Assembly: GCA_013398275.1 (NCBI GenBank)
Contig: VZSE01001754.1
Coordinates: 1,505,140-1,569,139 of the forward strand
DNA length: 64,000 nt
Source: Promerops cafer
Taxonomy: Eukaryota > Chordata > Aves > Passeriformes > Nectariniidae
Direction: 5' to 3'
In this document: in pieces, positions 49,532-62,722 of the stretch
Layout: each line of letters begins with the position of its first letter
How positions within the stretch are numbered: the stretch's first letter is position 1
Translations under genes and position numbers: made by a program
Notes under the pieces: model-generated
The model's input: only the letters and a program-made list of their open reading frames with translations
Told to the model about the DNA's origin: nothing
The model's database searches: none

Positions 49532-52154
49532 CTGTAAAATTGGATTAGAAAAAAGGAAAAAAAAGTCAAAAATTCTTGCATATCTCACAATTAGTATTGT
49601 AATAACACAACTCTTATTTGGACTATTCCTTCATGCAAATATATGAATGCTGATGGCCTTGCATTCCAGATTACACATCTCTACTCATGAAAGAATACTC
49701 TTATTTGAGGATTCACTGATTAAAATTTCAGAAAGGAGATGAGACTCATTAATGGTGAAGATCAGATCATTTGGCTGTTTCCTGCTACTGAACTGCTTCT
49801 ACCCAGGAGTTTAATCCAAGGCAGAGGGAAAGCTTTCCCTCATTTAAACTGCTGAAGCCTAAGCCAGGTATATTAGAACAGCATATGACACAGGTACTTA
49901 CCCACCATACTGTTCTGCACATTTAACTATCTGGCATGTTAAAGCATTCTACTGTATTTTTTCATCCCTAATCCCTTCTTAAAAAGCAAAGTGAAGCAGT
50001 GGGTAACAAACACTATACCACCCACTTTCCAAACCCTCAGCTACTTTTAATATCTTGCCCTGTGTTTTTTTAGCTTTTTCTTTAAAGGTTATATAATTGT
50101 TACCTGTCAGCAAACACCAGATCTGTAACCAGGACAGATTCCCATGCACACAGAAGTATCACAGACAACAGCTTTGATATCTTTATTCTGTGAGCAGTCA
50201 TCAAAAGCACTAGGTTCATCAGCTACTCTTTTCATCTTAAACATCCTCTACATATTTTCTCTCTCTAGTGACCTGCATTAACCATTCTTGATGATTTAAG
50301 TTGGCCAAGCATGTTCAGGGACCACTTATGGAATAAACAGTGGGAAGAGATCTTCATAGCGGTATTTCCGAATTTAAACATGAGGCTTTGGAAGGAACAT
50401 TGATGCTACTAGGACCCTAAGTTTACTTACATTTTCTAGTTTTAACATCTACAGTTAAAAAAAAAAAGCAGAAAATTATCTCCAAATAATGTTTCCATAA
50501 AATATTGCCTCTTCTACACTACTAATTAGCTGTTTAAATAACTAGCAGTAGCAAGGAAAAAAAGCAACTTGAGGCTATGAGTCAAGTTAAACCCACTTAA
50601 AATTAAAGATATTAATAGTAGTAATGCTGACGTTAGACAATCTGTTAAACCTGTTGCCTTTAAGTACATCCTCAAATATGATTTTCATATGCTAACCATA
50701 CATTACTTCACCTTCTCAGCAGTCTGCTACACACCAGCCTCCCTCAGCCTGAGGGCTGTCCCATAAATGTAATTTCTGCGCAACTTTTGGCCTTGTTCTT
50801 ATATCTACTTTTTTTGTTGCTGTAAGATAAAATGTTTAGAAGTGCTCTTCCACCACAAATAGCTGGAAATTCAACTGGTCTGTTTTTACTTCATGTGTCC
50901 TATCTTTCAGGAAAGCACACAACTTCAAATATTTACATCTTGTTCTGAAATTACACCATGTCAAATATGAAAAAACCCTCAAGTTCATACACTCACCAGT
51001 AAAGGTGGCATATACACTGTACAATGTGAGCAGTCAAAGCAAAGTGTGGTTCATTAAATACTGAAGCCAAGTTTGAGGGCAAGCCTGTGAACACAGCAGT
51101 ATCTAGAGCAGCACAATCAAACATTGCTGTGTCCCTTTTAAACCTGGTGGAGTTTAAAAGGAAATCTGGAATAGAAATCACAAGAAAGTCTGACTAGAGG
51201 TCAGATGTTGTTCCTTTACAGATTGAAAACATCTGAAGAGCTTTATAATTGGTGCAAAGATTTTCAGATCTATGTTAAGGATGAATGTTACCACTAGTAA
51301 GAGGCTACTACTAAGAACCAGCTGAAAAGTTCAGCACATGCTTAGTTACTTCTATTAGAAAGGGCCATAGAAGAATTTGTGGGTTTTTACTTCCCTCAAG
51401 GAAAAAAATCAAAATCCAATAAAACTACCAAAGATGGGAGAAAAACTGATCTGTAATCAGTTAATTATATTTTGCTTAGTACTTCAAATGTTCCACTGCA
51501 ATATTAAGTCAGCTTAATACAAGCTAAAATAAGGAGAGACTAGACAGAATGACATTAGATTTTAGTAAATGAACCATTTGAATCCAAGGATAAAGGGAAA
51601 GTAAATGAAATCACAGAAGCACAGCACTTTCAGAATCATGCTGAACTGTAGTTATCCACATTCATAAATCCTACCAGCTACTGAAAGGAATATTTGGGCA
51701 CTGCAACCATTCAGGCCCTTTCTGACAGCATGGAACCCAATCAGATATGAAACACAGGCAATGTGGAAAACCCTCCCAAAAAGTTTCATTTTAGCAGCTC
51801 ACACAATATTTTTTCAAATGGAGACACGCTCCATTGACAAAGTTGTTTTTTTTTTTAAGTGTGGGGCAGGGATGAAAAGGTGCTGTTAGCCCACAAAGCC
51901 TTCATCTATCTGCTCCCACCTTCTCCTGCTCCCCATCACAAGTAAATTCTATTCCTCAATATGAAGCACAACCCTGATAGCAGGGGTTGTAGTTCACATC
52001 AGAAGCACACTTGACAAGTGAATTCCCTTCTCACCTTTCTGAAATGTGCTTGCTCAGTACCTTGGTATTAACTGTTTTACACTAGAAATCTGTTCTTACT
52101 GGGCAGTCCTTGTTAAGGATGACACAATGAATGTTTCCAGTGGTCAAAAGGTCA

Positions 52155-52203
52155 CCAACACACTCCTACCACTGAAATGTCCCCAACACACTCCTACCAC
52201 TGA
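52155..52203. repeat. 21-bp direct repeat, period 28
   Basis: The same 21 bases, beginning CCAACACACTCC and ending CCACTGA, occur at 52155-52175 and 52183-52203. A local duplication in non-coding sequence. Confidence 0.9.
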
Positions 52204-55200
52204 GAGCCATTCTAGGTTGCAGTCTGATGTACCTCAGCTGCCATCAGAACTGCCAACACATTCTCTTCTCTGGCTATTTGTGGCCCACAGCAGTGTGCCA
52301 GCGCAAGTGTTTCTGCTCATCACAGAGAACTAGATCAAGGAATTTTTATAGCTGGATGAAACCAAAACACTTCCTTTTGTTTCTGGGAAATGTTGTTTTC
52401 CAGCTGGATCAGCTCCCCGGCCTGGTTTGCCATGAACTGGACACAAATGCTTGTGTGGGCGTATTGTGGGATGCTGACACCGCTTGCCCAAGTACCTGTC
52501 CAACCACAGCGTCAGGAAAAAAAAAAATTCACCACACAAGAAAGCCAGTTGACATCAGCATTTCCTACACTGAGCCACGCAGATTCTTCTTTAACTGGAA
52601 ATTAGGCATCCCCTCCTGAAGCATGGTTTGAACATGTTTTGCTCCCATCTTCCTTTCCCAGTTGGTACTCCTTTGACTGGTCAAATTTACTAAGCTCAAA
52701 GGGATCTGAAATCCTCCCTGCAGCCTCAGCACCTTAACTCAGCGACCAAACTCCTGGTTCACTCTGGTTGAGCTATGGATACTCTACAAGGAATTGTTTC
52801 CCTCACCTTTACTAATTAATATTGGCTGCCAGGAGACAAGAGATTCTTCAGAATGACTTCACTCAGCTGTGGTCATTTTAAATCTTTGTTATTATATATT
52901 TATAAGCTTTTTGTCCCTCAGTACCTCCTAGAGGGAAGCTCCTGACTTAATTTTCCTATTTTTGAGGGTTTAATTTATTTCAAGACTCTCTGCTATGGTA
53001 CGAATTTAAAGATCCATAAAGAGTAGAGTAAGCTGTTTACTTTACATACTTTTTCCACCATGCTGTTTTTCTAGAGCTGGTTAAAGGCAGCCAACTTTAT
53101 TTTTCAGTCTCTCCTTATCGTACTCTTCATGCTTATCAGGCTGAATCCCTCTCAAACTGCTCAGCACTTCATAGTAATAGGATTTTCAGTAATATGAACC
53201 ATTTGACCATCCTTGTTAGGGCAATGAGGATGCTGCTGAATATGCATGTTTTCAGCTGCCTCATGGCAGAGATCTCGGCACAATCCAGTCCTGCCGCAGT
53301 CCCCACAGAGCCTGGAAGCACAGCCCACAGGTAACACACCTCTGCTGTCACCAAGTCTCCACAGGCAGCAGCAGAGCCAGGTGCTGCCAGTTCAAACAGG
53401 AATATCCCCCAAGCCTTGAGCTAACAACAGTATGGCTTGGAGCTCCAAGTTGGATGGAGTCCTAAAAGATTATGGCCATCTTTCCCTCAGCACACCATCC
53501 TTTGTGGAGCCTGATTAGGTAGGATAGTGAGCAAGCTGAGACCTCCAAGATAAACACACAACAAAAGATGTTACTCAGCCTCTGTCCTGGGAGAGACTTA
53601 ATCTTCCTACAATCTCCTTGAGCTGGGGGGCAGAGGTGAGAGGTGGGGAGGAAGAGAAGCTATGTTTTTGTTGTTGTTGAAAGGTAGACTAATCAAAAGG
53701 AATAAATGGAATATAAAAATCAAACTCCAAATGCAAGCCAAAGCTAACATTCCTCAAAGCTGGAGAATGATCTGTGATGGAATCATTATCACCACTGTCT
53801 CTGACTTAAAGTTCTCTTCTATTCATTCTGAAGGCTGAGAAAAGTAAAGATTCATTATTATATTTCTATAGTACTAGTAAAGGAGAGAGGGCTTGTTTCT
53901 TTAAAAGTTTAGCTACCAGTAGTAATGACTTGTAAAATCTCTGCCAAAATTAACAGTGGAGATAGAACAGAAGTGCTCATGTCACAAATTCTGTATCTTC
54001 TCAGTGACATCACTAGTGTCTTTTTTAGGGAAGACTACTAAAAATACAGATTATCCAACCCCCCAGTCAATTAAAGGATGTCAGAAGCTCATTCAGTTTG
54101 ACAAGCTACTTTCAAAGAGATCAAGAGTCCTGATGAAGAACACAAAGCCAACACAAAAAAATCTCTCCTTGGCTCTAAGAAAGTAAGGCAGTCAGACTCA
54201 TTTCCAACCCACTCCTCCTCCTCCTCCTCTGCATCCTGCAGGACAAAATGTTCCAGCAACAGCTCATCTCGATGGGAAAATTTACATTTGTTTGAAACGC
54301 TTCTAACAATTTCTCCTCTGTTTCTGGAAGTTCTATCTTGGATAAAGAAGAAGAGATCACAAGATTTTTAGATGATTTCCCCATAACACAAATGTAGGTG
54401 TTTCTTGGTGATCACTACTCCACTATTTTTCTGCCTATGGCATTAAAATGACCTGTGAGAACACAGAGGGTTGTTCCCTCTGTTATTTTACATTATTTCC
54501 TACTCTTTGCTCCAAGTGCTACATGGAATTTTTATTACCAACAATCCCATACATGCACTTAGCTTGCTCCCAGCAGAAGAAAAGGATTAGGTGGAGTCAA
54601 AATTCCAATTCGGATAAGTAGGTCCTTTAAAATATTATCTCTGCTTCAGCAAGCCAAAGGAGCTAATCACTCCAGCAGTACTGACTCCAGATCTAGATGA
54701 TTTCGCTACTAGATTCTAGATGAAAGGTGATTTTTTGCCTCCTGGTATTTTCTGCAGCATCCAAGAAGCACTTCAGCATTGAAACACCACACAAAACTGA
54801 TCAAGTTTTAACAGAGCATTGTCTGTCCCGTCCCACTCACGCTTGAAGCAACACTAAGATGGAAGACCAGCTTTTCAGAAACTCCTAAGCTAATAATTTA
54901 TGCCATCTGACAAAAAGCTAAAAAATGTCTAGTTTCCTGCAATGCAAAATTCCAACTTCCAAAAGGGAAGAAAACATTCTATTTCTAAAAATACGTATTT
55001 ACTACAGTGCTAAGAAGTTCACAGAGAGGCTAAGCATTCCTTACAATATAAGTCTATTATTAATAACTTTTAGCCCAGGAAAGTTGTTGATAGCAGGCAC
55101 TTAAAAGAGAATTATTTGGACTCCATCCTTTCCAGCACTAATCTGCAGTGTGGCTATTCTGCAAACCCTCCAAAACTCCACATCAAGTTAAAAAAAAAAA

Positions 55201-58200
55201 TCAGTTTTAATTAGAAAGTTTCCTACAGCTATAGTTATAAATTAACGTTTTGGAGGATTGGTACTGAAAGGGGACACCTCCATTTCTAACATATTCTACT
55301 TCAGGAGTCCTCTCAATGCCATTAACTAGCACCCCTTTATTTTCTGAGGTTCTTTCAAAAGAGGTTTTTAACAGTGCATTAGAATAACAGTTTCTGACCA
55401 AAAGGGACAAAGAGAAGAGTTTAAAATCCTAGTTTGTATTCTGTAGAAACTGTTTCACAACCACCTGAAAAATTCTGTTTAAATTTTAGTTGTTCTACCT
55501 GAAGAGTTCAGATGTGACAAAATAAAGCCGTAACACCACACTCTACACATTCTAGAACTCTGAACAAACAAACCAAAGAACCCAGTTTCAATATTTGCAA
55601 TTTAGTGTTTCTCGAAAAGGACTGAAGGCAGATTTCATGAGTTACAGAACCTCTTCACTTTCTCCATGCAGTGCTTGCAAAAGCCAGTTTTTATGAGAAG
55701 GAAATTTCAATACTATGAGGTGTCCAAGCTTGGATTCAGGTTGACACAACTCCAGCACAGAACTCCAAAAAGGGACACAAAAAATAGGCTAGAAGACATC
55801 CTTTACATCAATTTATGGCCACTGGAGACAAATTTCAGATATTCCACAGTGTCTGGAAGCACACTGAATATCAAGAGCTCAAAACTGTCTGCTGAAGAAC
55901 ATACATCTAATGTGCAAGGCAGGACTACAGATCACCACTCTAAGGTTAAAAATTAGAGTTTGGGTTGGTAATGCCTCCAGAGATAGATGAGAATAAATAT
56001 TAGGTCCACTTACCTTAAATGCAGAAAATCACTACTGAGCCCAGAATTTCACTGTTTTGACCCTAAAGCATCATCACTAAGACCAACTAGTCAATGAGAC
56101 AGTTGAGACAAAATATAAATTGCTACTAAAATGAAGCTGCATCCTACACACTCACTTCTACTCTGTCTCCCACACTTCAGATCCAAGAGCTCCTATGAGA
56201 AGGAAAGGAAGCCTCAACCATCACAGACAGCCTCTGGATTCCACTTTACTTAAAGACAGGTAATATGCTGGAAAGAGGTTAAAGGTAATAGTTTGGTATT
56301 ACCTTTGATGCTATGGTTTCCCATCCTTAGCTGAACAAAGATCTAAAAAAAAATTAATACATTTTGAACTAGAACCAAAATATTTTACACAATGAGCTGT
56401 TGCCTGTAATAAATATACTCCCTTTTACTTCTCAAGTTACTGTCAGTGGTTTGGGTTTGGTTTTAAAACAAGATGAGAGTCTCCTTCCAGAAAGGAAAAA
56501 TAAGGGTGGAGATAGGCAATGTTAAACCTTTGTCACAGTTATAAAGTACACTTCTCAAAGCAACAGAAGTGATGAAGTAAGCTCAAGAGACTTTTTCCAG
56601 GTCATGCCTAATTAAAGCAGGGAATATATCACTAGAGAAAACTAGGGCTAAGAACTCAACTCAGCCAGTGGTTAAAGCATTTTTTATTGCCAACTCTTAT
56701 CAGTAAGAAGTCAGTCTCTCAGGTTTAAACTTGTCTTTCAGACCTGATGAAGACCAAATACTCATATCACAGACAAGTCATCCTACATCTTTTGAAGTAT
56801 CTTTGTCAGACAGGACAACAGATGAGCTGTGCCTCGTGTCTGATGCTGTACAAAGATGTTGTTCCAAGATGCTTATGTCACTTACGCTCATTCCTAAAAT
56901 AATCCCACGACAACAACAGCAAGGATTTCATTAATTTTGCTGAATAATATTTACATCTACTCAGTTTGGAGTTCCATTGAATGAGCCATCAGCACTGGCC
57001 CATGACCAGTCATCTCCCTGCAATGTGAGATCTGGACTCTTTCTCCTCAGCCCTACTGCAGAAAGCCCAAGGCTACGATGCGATGTTGAGGAACAGAAGT
57101 CTGATCTACTGAGGCTTGAACACCAAGCCATTGGCTTTTGCTGTAATTATTAACTAAATGAGCTAACAGTCATTATTTCAAGACTACACTACTCAAACCA
57201 AGAGCTACTGCCTGTTTAAGCAATTGAGAAGAAAACTTAGTGGGCAATCACCACCTTTTTTACTGTAACTTTCAGTGTATATTACTAAAAGCTCAAAGCT
57301 CAAGTCCTACTCAAATTCCTTTCACCCCCATATACTGCTTTTATAAATATGCTGTTTAAAACCAATGGAAGTATTTAAATAGACTAAGCCTCCAGTAAGA
57401 TACAAAATTCAGACTCAAATGGTAATTTATACTGATAATATTAGTGTTTGGAGAAATCTACCCAACTTTCACTGAAGCAAGTGATCCAGATTGTACAAGA
57501 CCCATGAGATTTTTCTTTTCCCTAAGGCTTGAAGAATGAAAAAAATAGATCAACTGGCCCTACTACCAAGACATTTGCTTCACTTCACTGGATAGAAAAT
57601 CCAGAGGGAAAAAAATAAAAATAATGAGTAGTATCACCTACTTTCTCTTTGTGTTTGCCCTTAAAATTAAGAAGTAAAACAGGCACAAATGCATACTTTA
57701 AAAATACCCACAGCTGAAAAAAAAATAGCACTGACCTTTAACTTGTATGGCAGTGACAATGATTACCCCACACACATCCTGCTTCCCTGTAATAGAATGG
57801 AATAATACCAGCACTGAAGTACTGTTCTATTACCAAATCCTATGGGCTGGGAGCTGAGGGATTATACAAATCTCTTCCATACATCCTGCTCCCAAAACAC
57901 ACACAGCTAATAAACCTCCTCCTGTTTGCCTTCAGGTTCATTCTGAGGAGTTTCAGACATCTGGTTGGCTTGTTTAAAATAAAAAGCCCAACTAGTAGGT
58001 TTGTTTTTATGATCCCAAGTGTGAAATGTTCTTGCTGGAGGCCTCAGGCCAGGTGAAAAAAAATTATGGTAAGATGCTACTACATGGCATTTCAGGGATC
58101 TAATGAGCTATATAATCTGCACACAGGGAAGTCTCCCTTCATTAGCTTGCATACAACTATAGAAATTAAAAATGAGGAACCTATGATAGTCCAAATATTC

Positions 58201-61200
58201 TTCAGTAAATATGGCTGGTGAACTGCAGATAGCACTGAAGTTAGAACTCAAATTCTGAGCAGTATTCTGTAAATATCCATACATCTCAATGCTTACAGCA
58301 ACATGAAGCACATTTCTCCAAGTCTCACTGTACTTATTTTTCATACTATGAGTAATATTTCCTTCTCATGACAAAGTATTATGCCCAATTTAGCAACTCA
58401 AGAAAAGTGTGTCTTTGTCTCAAAATTGGCACTCTCCAGAAGATCACTGTGCAACTATACTGAATGAGCATATGGATGTGTATATCCTTATTTTAGCAGT
58501 TCACAAATAAACTGTTTACGTATTTTCATATAAAACTCTAAAGTATAAAGAAAGCAAATAACAGGAAGAGTTGACACAGCAGTAAAAGTCTATGCAAGCT
58601 TGCATAAAGTAGTTAAAGCTTGCTGCTACATTATCTGTGCAGAAAGAGCATGGAAATGCATTGAACAGATATGAAATATTGTGCATAGCTGACAACCAAG
58701 TTCCATTTCATGGCCCAACCTTGTTCTCTATCATGGCTCACCATCCACAATTTGTCAGTGAAGAAATCCTCATTCATGTGGCAGGAGATACCACCTCAAG
58801 AGGTAGCACACAAAGATCCCAAGTTCTGCAACACCCTTCTAGTTACCAGATCAAATAGAATCCAGAAAATAAAACCCAAGTACCACACAGCTTTCAAATA
58901 GCAAAAATTTTCTTTTAAATAAAGAGGTCTTGGTAACACACTACAAATAGCAAAACTGAGTGGTAGGTTGAAGAATTTATTTTTGTTGCTCTTTCCTAAA
59001 CTATAGTTCCTATCAACTTAATAATTGGTTTCCAACTTCTGTTTTGCACATACCACAAGCTTTTGAATGGTAAAGTCTCTGAAGGGATCTGCACTGCATA
59101 TAATCTGCTCTGCATGTGAGCTCTCAGTCCACAAATGACCCAAGTATGAGCAGACCACAAATTAAAGCCCATTAAAATAATGGAATGAAATACAAAGGCA
59201 GCACACATCAATACTGTGTGTGCTTTCAGCATTCAATTCAGACATTACTTCAAGTGTCACCAGGGACATCCCTCTTGCCAGACCTGTTAAAGGTACTTCA
59301 ATAAAAATTAGTTCAGTTGAGCTATGCAGCTCTTAGTAGTTCACCAGACTATTTGCAAAGCTAGATAGCTACTTTGTCTCAATGCAGTCAGCCTTGAGCA
59401 GCACACTGAGCAGCTGGATTCAGGAAACGCTGTGCTAGAGGTCAAGACACAAACCAAGGGGTACACCTTGCAGTAGGTATTTAGAAAACGCATTTGCAAC
59501 ACTTACATCAACTAATGAAATTTATGAGACAAAGTTACTCCATGTCAGAGAAGGAAAAAAGTGAACTATTTTAGCTACATTTGTATGATTGTTTTCTTTT
59601 TAAATACTGGAAGATCACCATTGCTTGATGGAAAAGCTCAGTATTTTCTGTGTACTACCTCAACACTACCTGATGTTCAACAAACAACTCATTACTTCTA
59701 CAAGTAAATTCTACGGAAAGATTTACTTGTCAAAGGGGATTCATAGAAGTCACTAGAACTCCAGATTGCAAAGTTTACTCACAGAGGATGGGCTATGAAG
59801 CCTTAATGTAAAACCACGCCCCTGGTACAGAAAGCAAACAGGCACAAGGTGCCAATTAGTACACAAATACTACAGACCATACTTCAGTCAGTATAAACCA
59901 AAATAACTATTTTACTTGAGCACAAAAATGCCAGTAGAAAAATGAGTGCTGAGGAAGGCCTTCACTTTTCATCTTCCCTGACTGGGACAGAAATTCAGCA
60001 GTTTTGAATGGCAGAAGGTAAGCTGCTTGGCAAGTCCAGCACAAAGATCAGCTTTGGTAACCAAGCTGAAGCACAAAACAGTAAAGATTTATCTGATGAA
60101 GTCAACAGTAAGAGAGATGCGATCTTTCAATGCTGACAAGAAGAGTACCTCATGAAGGTTTCCTTTAAAATAAACCTCTGAAATTACATCTGGGTTCCAG
60201 GCATCTTCACACATGTAAAGGTTAAGCACAGTCAAATCTGCATAAAGCAGTAACATCTTTTCTGCTGAAGATCTGAAACAAACAACTGTGTTAGGGGGAA
60301 GTCACTGGCTGAGCACCTGGACTCAGAAGTACCGAAGTGATAAACAAGCTCCTGACATCTGCAGCCTTTTCTGCAGGTGCAACAGGCATTTACTTCATTG
60401 CAGTTTGGCTCAGTTCAACAGCTAGTTCAGAACTCAGACATAGGTTTGGTATTACTTGATCAGCTTGTGCTCCAGTGAGAAAAGGACGAAGGGAAGGTCC
60501 CCTCAAAGTTCCAAAGTTTAAGACTGTATATTTAACAGGACTATAAAGTTAAATCTCAAGGCCACTATCACACTTTATACAGAAAAACCTGCCACAACCA
60601 TGAACATATCTTGAAAGAGCTTCTTTGAACATAGCTCCCCCATAATCCTGTTTAAGGTTTGTAATACTTACAAACAACTATGAACCTGAAGTACATTCAG
60701 CACAAATTTCACCATCCATGTTGCCTTTAACTTCCCAACACCAGGTGATGCTGCCTTACTGTTCCAGTTACATTTTGTGGGTTCACTGAGGTAATCCCAT
60801 CTAACAAACATTCAGTGTCTTCAGCAGAGGACCATCAGACTTTCTAAACCTCTGCTCAATTTAACATGGCAGCATGGTTTCAAAGCATATCTGTCCATCT
60901 CCTTAGAGCATCCAGTGGAAAGAACGGTTGGAAGATTAATTATTCCAGCCTGTAGCAAGGCACAATAAAACTTTTAACTACACTCAAATACATCTGTGTG
61001 ATGAGAATAAGCTGCTACACATGCAGGGACTGTAAATAAGGCAATGATAAGCATAAGTCTAAGGGATTTACTGAACAGCAGCGATGTAAAGAAAGTTTAG
61101 AGGAAGAGGTGCTGGAGAAAAAACAACAAATAGCACTTACAGGACTGTGTCAAACAACCCCAACAGAGACAGGGCTCAGAGAAATCTATTTCTATGCAGC

Positions 61201-61731
61201 ACAAGATTTATTATGTGCATTGAGTTCGATGGGAGAGATAATATGAGAACTAAGATTTCAAACAGAGAAAATTGCACCTGTAGAGACATCAAAAAATACT
61301 TACAAATACAAATCCAAGAAAAATACTCTAAAAAAAGCTGTTCCAAGTAGTGGAGCTTATCCTTCGACACACAGCTTGCAATGAAAGAACAATTTCATCT
61401 CAAGAATGGACAGCTTCAAAGAATTCTAACTACAGATGACTTCAGTCACTGTAACACCTGGAATTATTTGCAAGGTACTAGATTTAGGCTGACAGAAACA
61501 GGACATGGTTTGGGCTTTCTTAAAACAAAACAAACAAACAAAAAACAGTTTGGACATCAGTTTGAGGTTAGGCCTGTCTCCATTCTATGCCTGCATTAAG
61601 AAAAAGGTCAAAATTCATGCAACCAGTCTCCAATCCTCCCATATTTAAGTAGAAGCTCTGGGAAGAGTGGGAACCTTTTGTGAGCACTAGAGGCGTGCAG
61701 CACCCACCTGGTTCACTGGGACATCAGTGTA

Positions 61732-61756
61732 ACAGGGTTTAGGGACAGGGTTTAGG
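61732..61756. repeat. Two telomere-like 12-bp units
   Basis: ACAGGGTTTAGG occurs at 61732-61743 and 61745-61756. It resembles degenerate TTAGGG but is too short to call an interstitial telomere tract. Confidence 0.6.
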
Positions 61757-62709
61757 AACCTAAATTTTACAGACTTGTGCTGCTGGGAGGTAAGCAAAGG
61801 CAGGCCTTGGGGGGACAGCCACAGCCACAGAGCAGTTGCCAGTGGTGCGTGGGAGAACGCACGGAGCAGGAACCCAGCTCAGCTCCATTTCTGTGCTTCC
61901 CGTGATCTGCTGCTGGCAGAGGAGGCTTGTTACATGTAGGAGAGCAGGAGGAAGGACTGCAAGACAGTCTTAAAATCCTGCATAACTTTGACAAGTTGGA
62001 AAACTGTTCTGCAAATAATAATAGGATACAAGTGAGTTCTGAAAGGCACGTTAAGGCAGGATTAAATGAACAAACAGGAAGGCAAGTTCTTCAGAAGAAA
62101 GCTGTGAGCTAGGTGGGATCAACTGGCTGACCTTGAAATCAGTGTTAAGCTGCTGTAAGAAAGTCCAGTGTATGGGGATGCATAAACAGGAATATCAGCT
62201 CCAGGGCACATGAAGCCATTTTTTTACTCCACTCAGCACAGAATGTCTCAGCTGCAGTACAGACTTGGGTTTTGAGCACCACACTTGAAGCCCAATGTAA
62301 GCTAACTTGAGAGAACATCAGGAATGATCAGACCTGAAAAAAACATGACCTCTCAGGAAGATCTGAATACAGTAGTTTTATTTAGGACAAAAGTATCACA
62401 AGGGTGGAGGGCAAGACACAAGGAAACAGGAACATTGCAAAGAACAGTTCAAATATTTTTTAAAGATTACTTACTACAGGGGAAGGAATAGCTGTCCCTT
62501 ATGTCCAGGGAATTAGGCAGTAAGCTTGACCTGCAGTAAGGAAGATGTCTGGTTTCATATTCAGAACAAGTTTTAATACTGAGGACACCAAAGCACTGGA
62601 GTAAGTAGAAAGAAGAGCTGCTCAGGCTTCTGTTATGAATCACATTAGATGTGCAATACCAGTATGGGGCAGGAGACTCACAACCAGCCTACACCTTTCA
62701 CAGCCCTAC

Positions 62710-62722
62710 TTTTTTTTTTTTT
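62710..62722. repeat. Poly-T run (13)
   Basis: Thirteen consecutive T on the plus strand in the upstream region. Confidence 0.85.

Noticed and set aside
58591..58606. 16-bp palindrome TATGCAAGCTTGCATA
   Set aside because: Perfect but short; expected occasionally by chance in 64 kb and with no neighbouring structure.
61681..61930. GC-richer patch considered as a promoter or first exon
   Set aside because: CpG count is low, with no clear minus-strand donor or initiator context.
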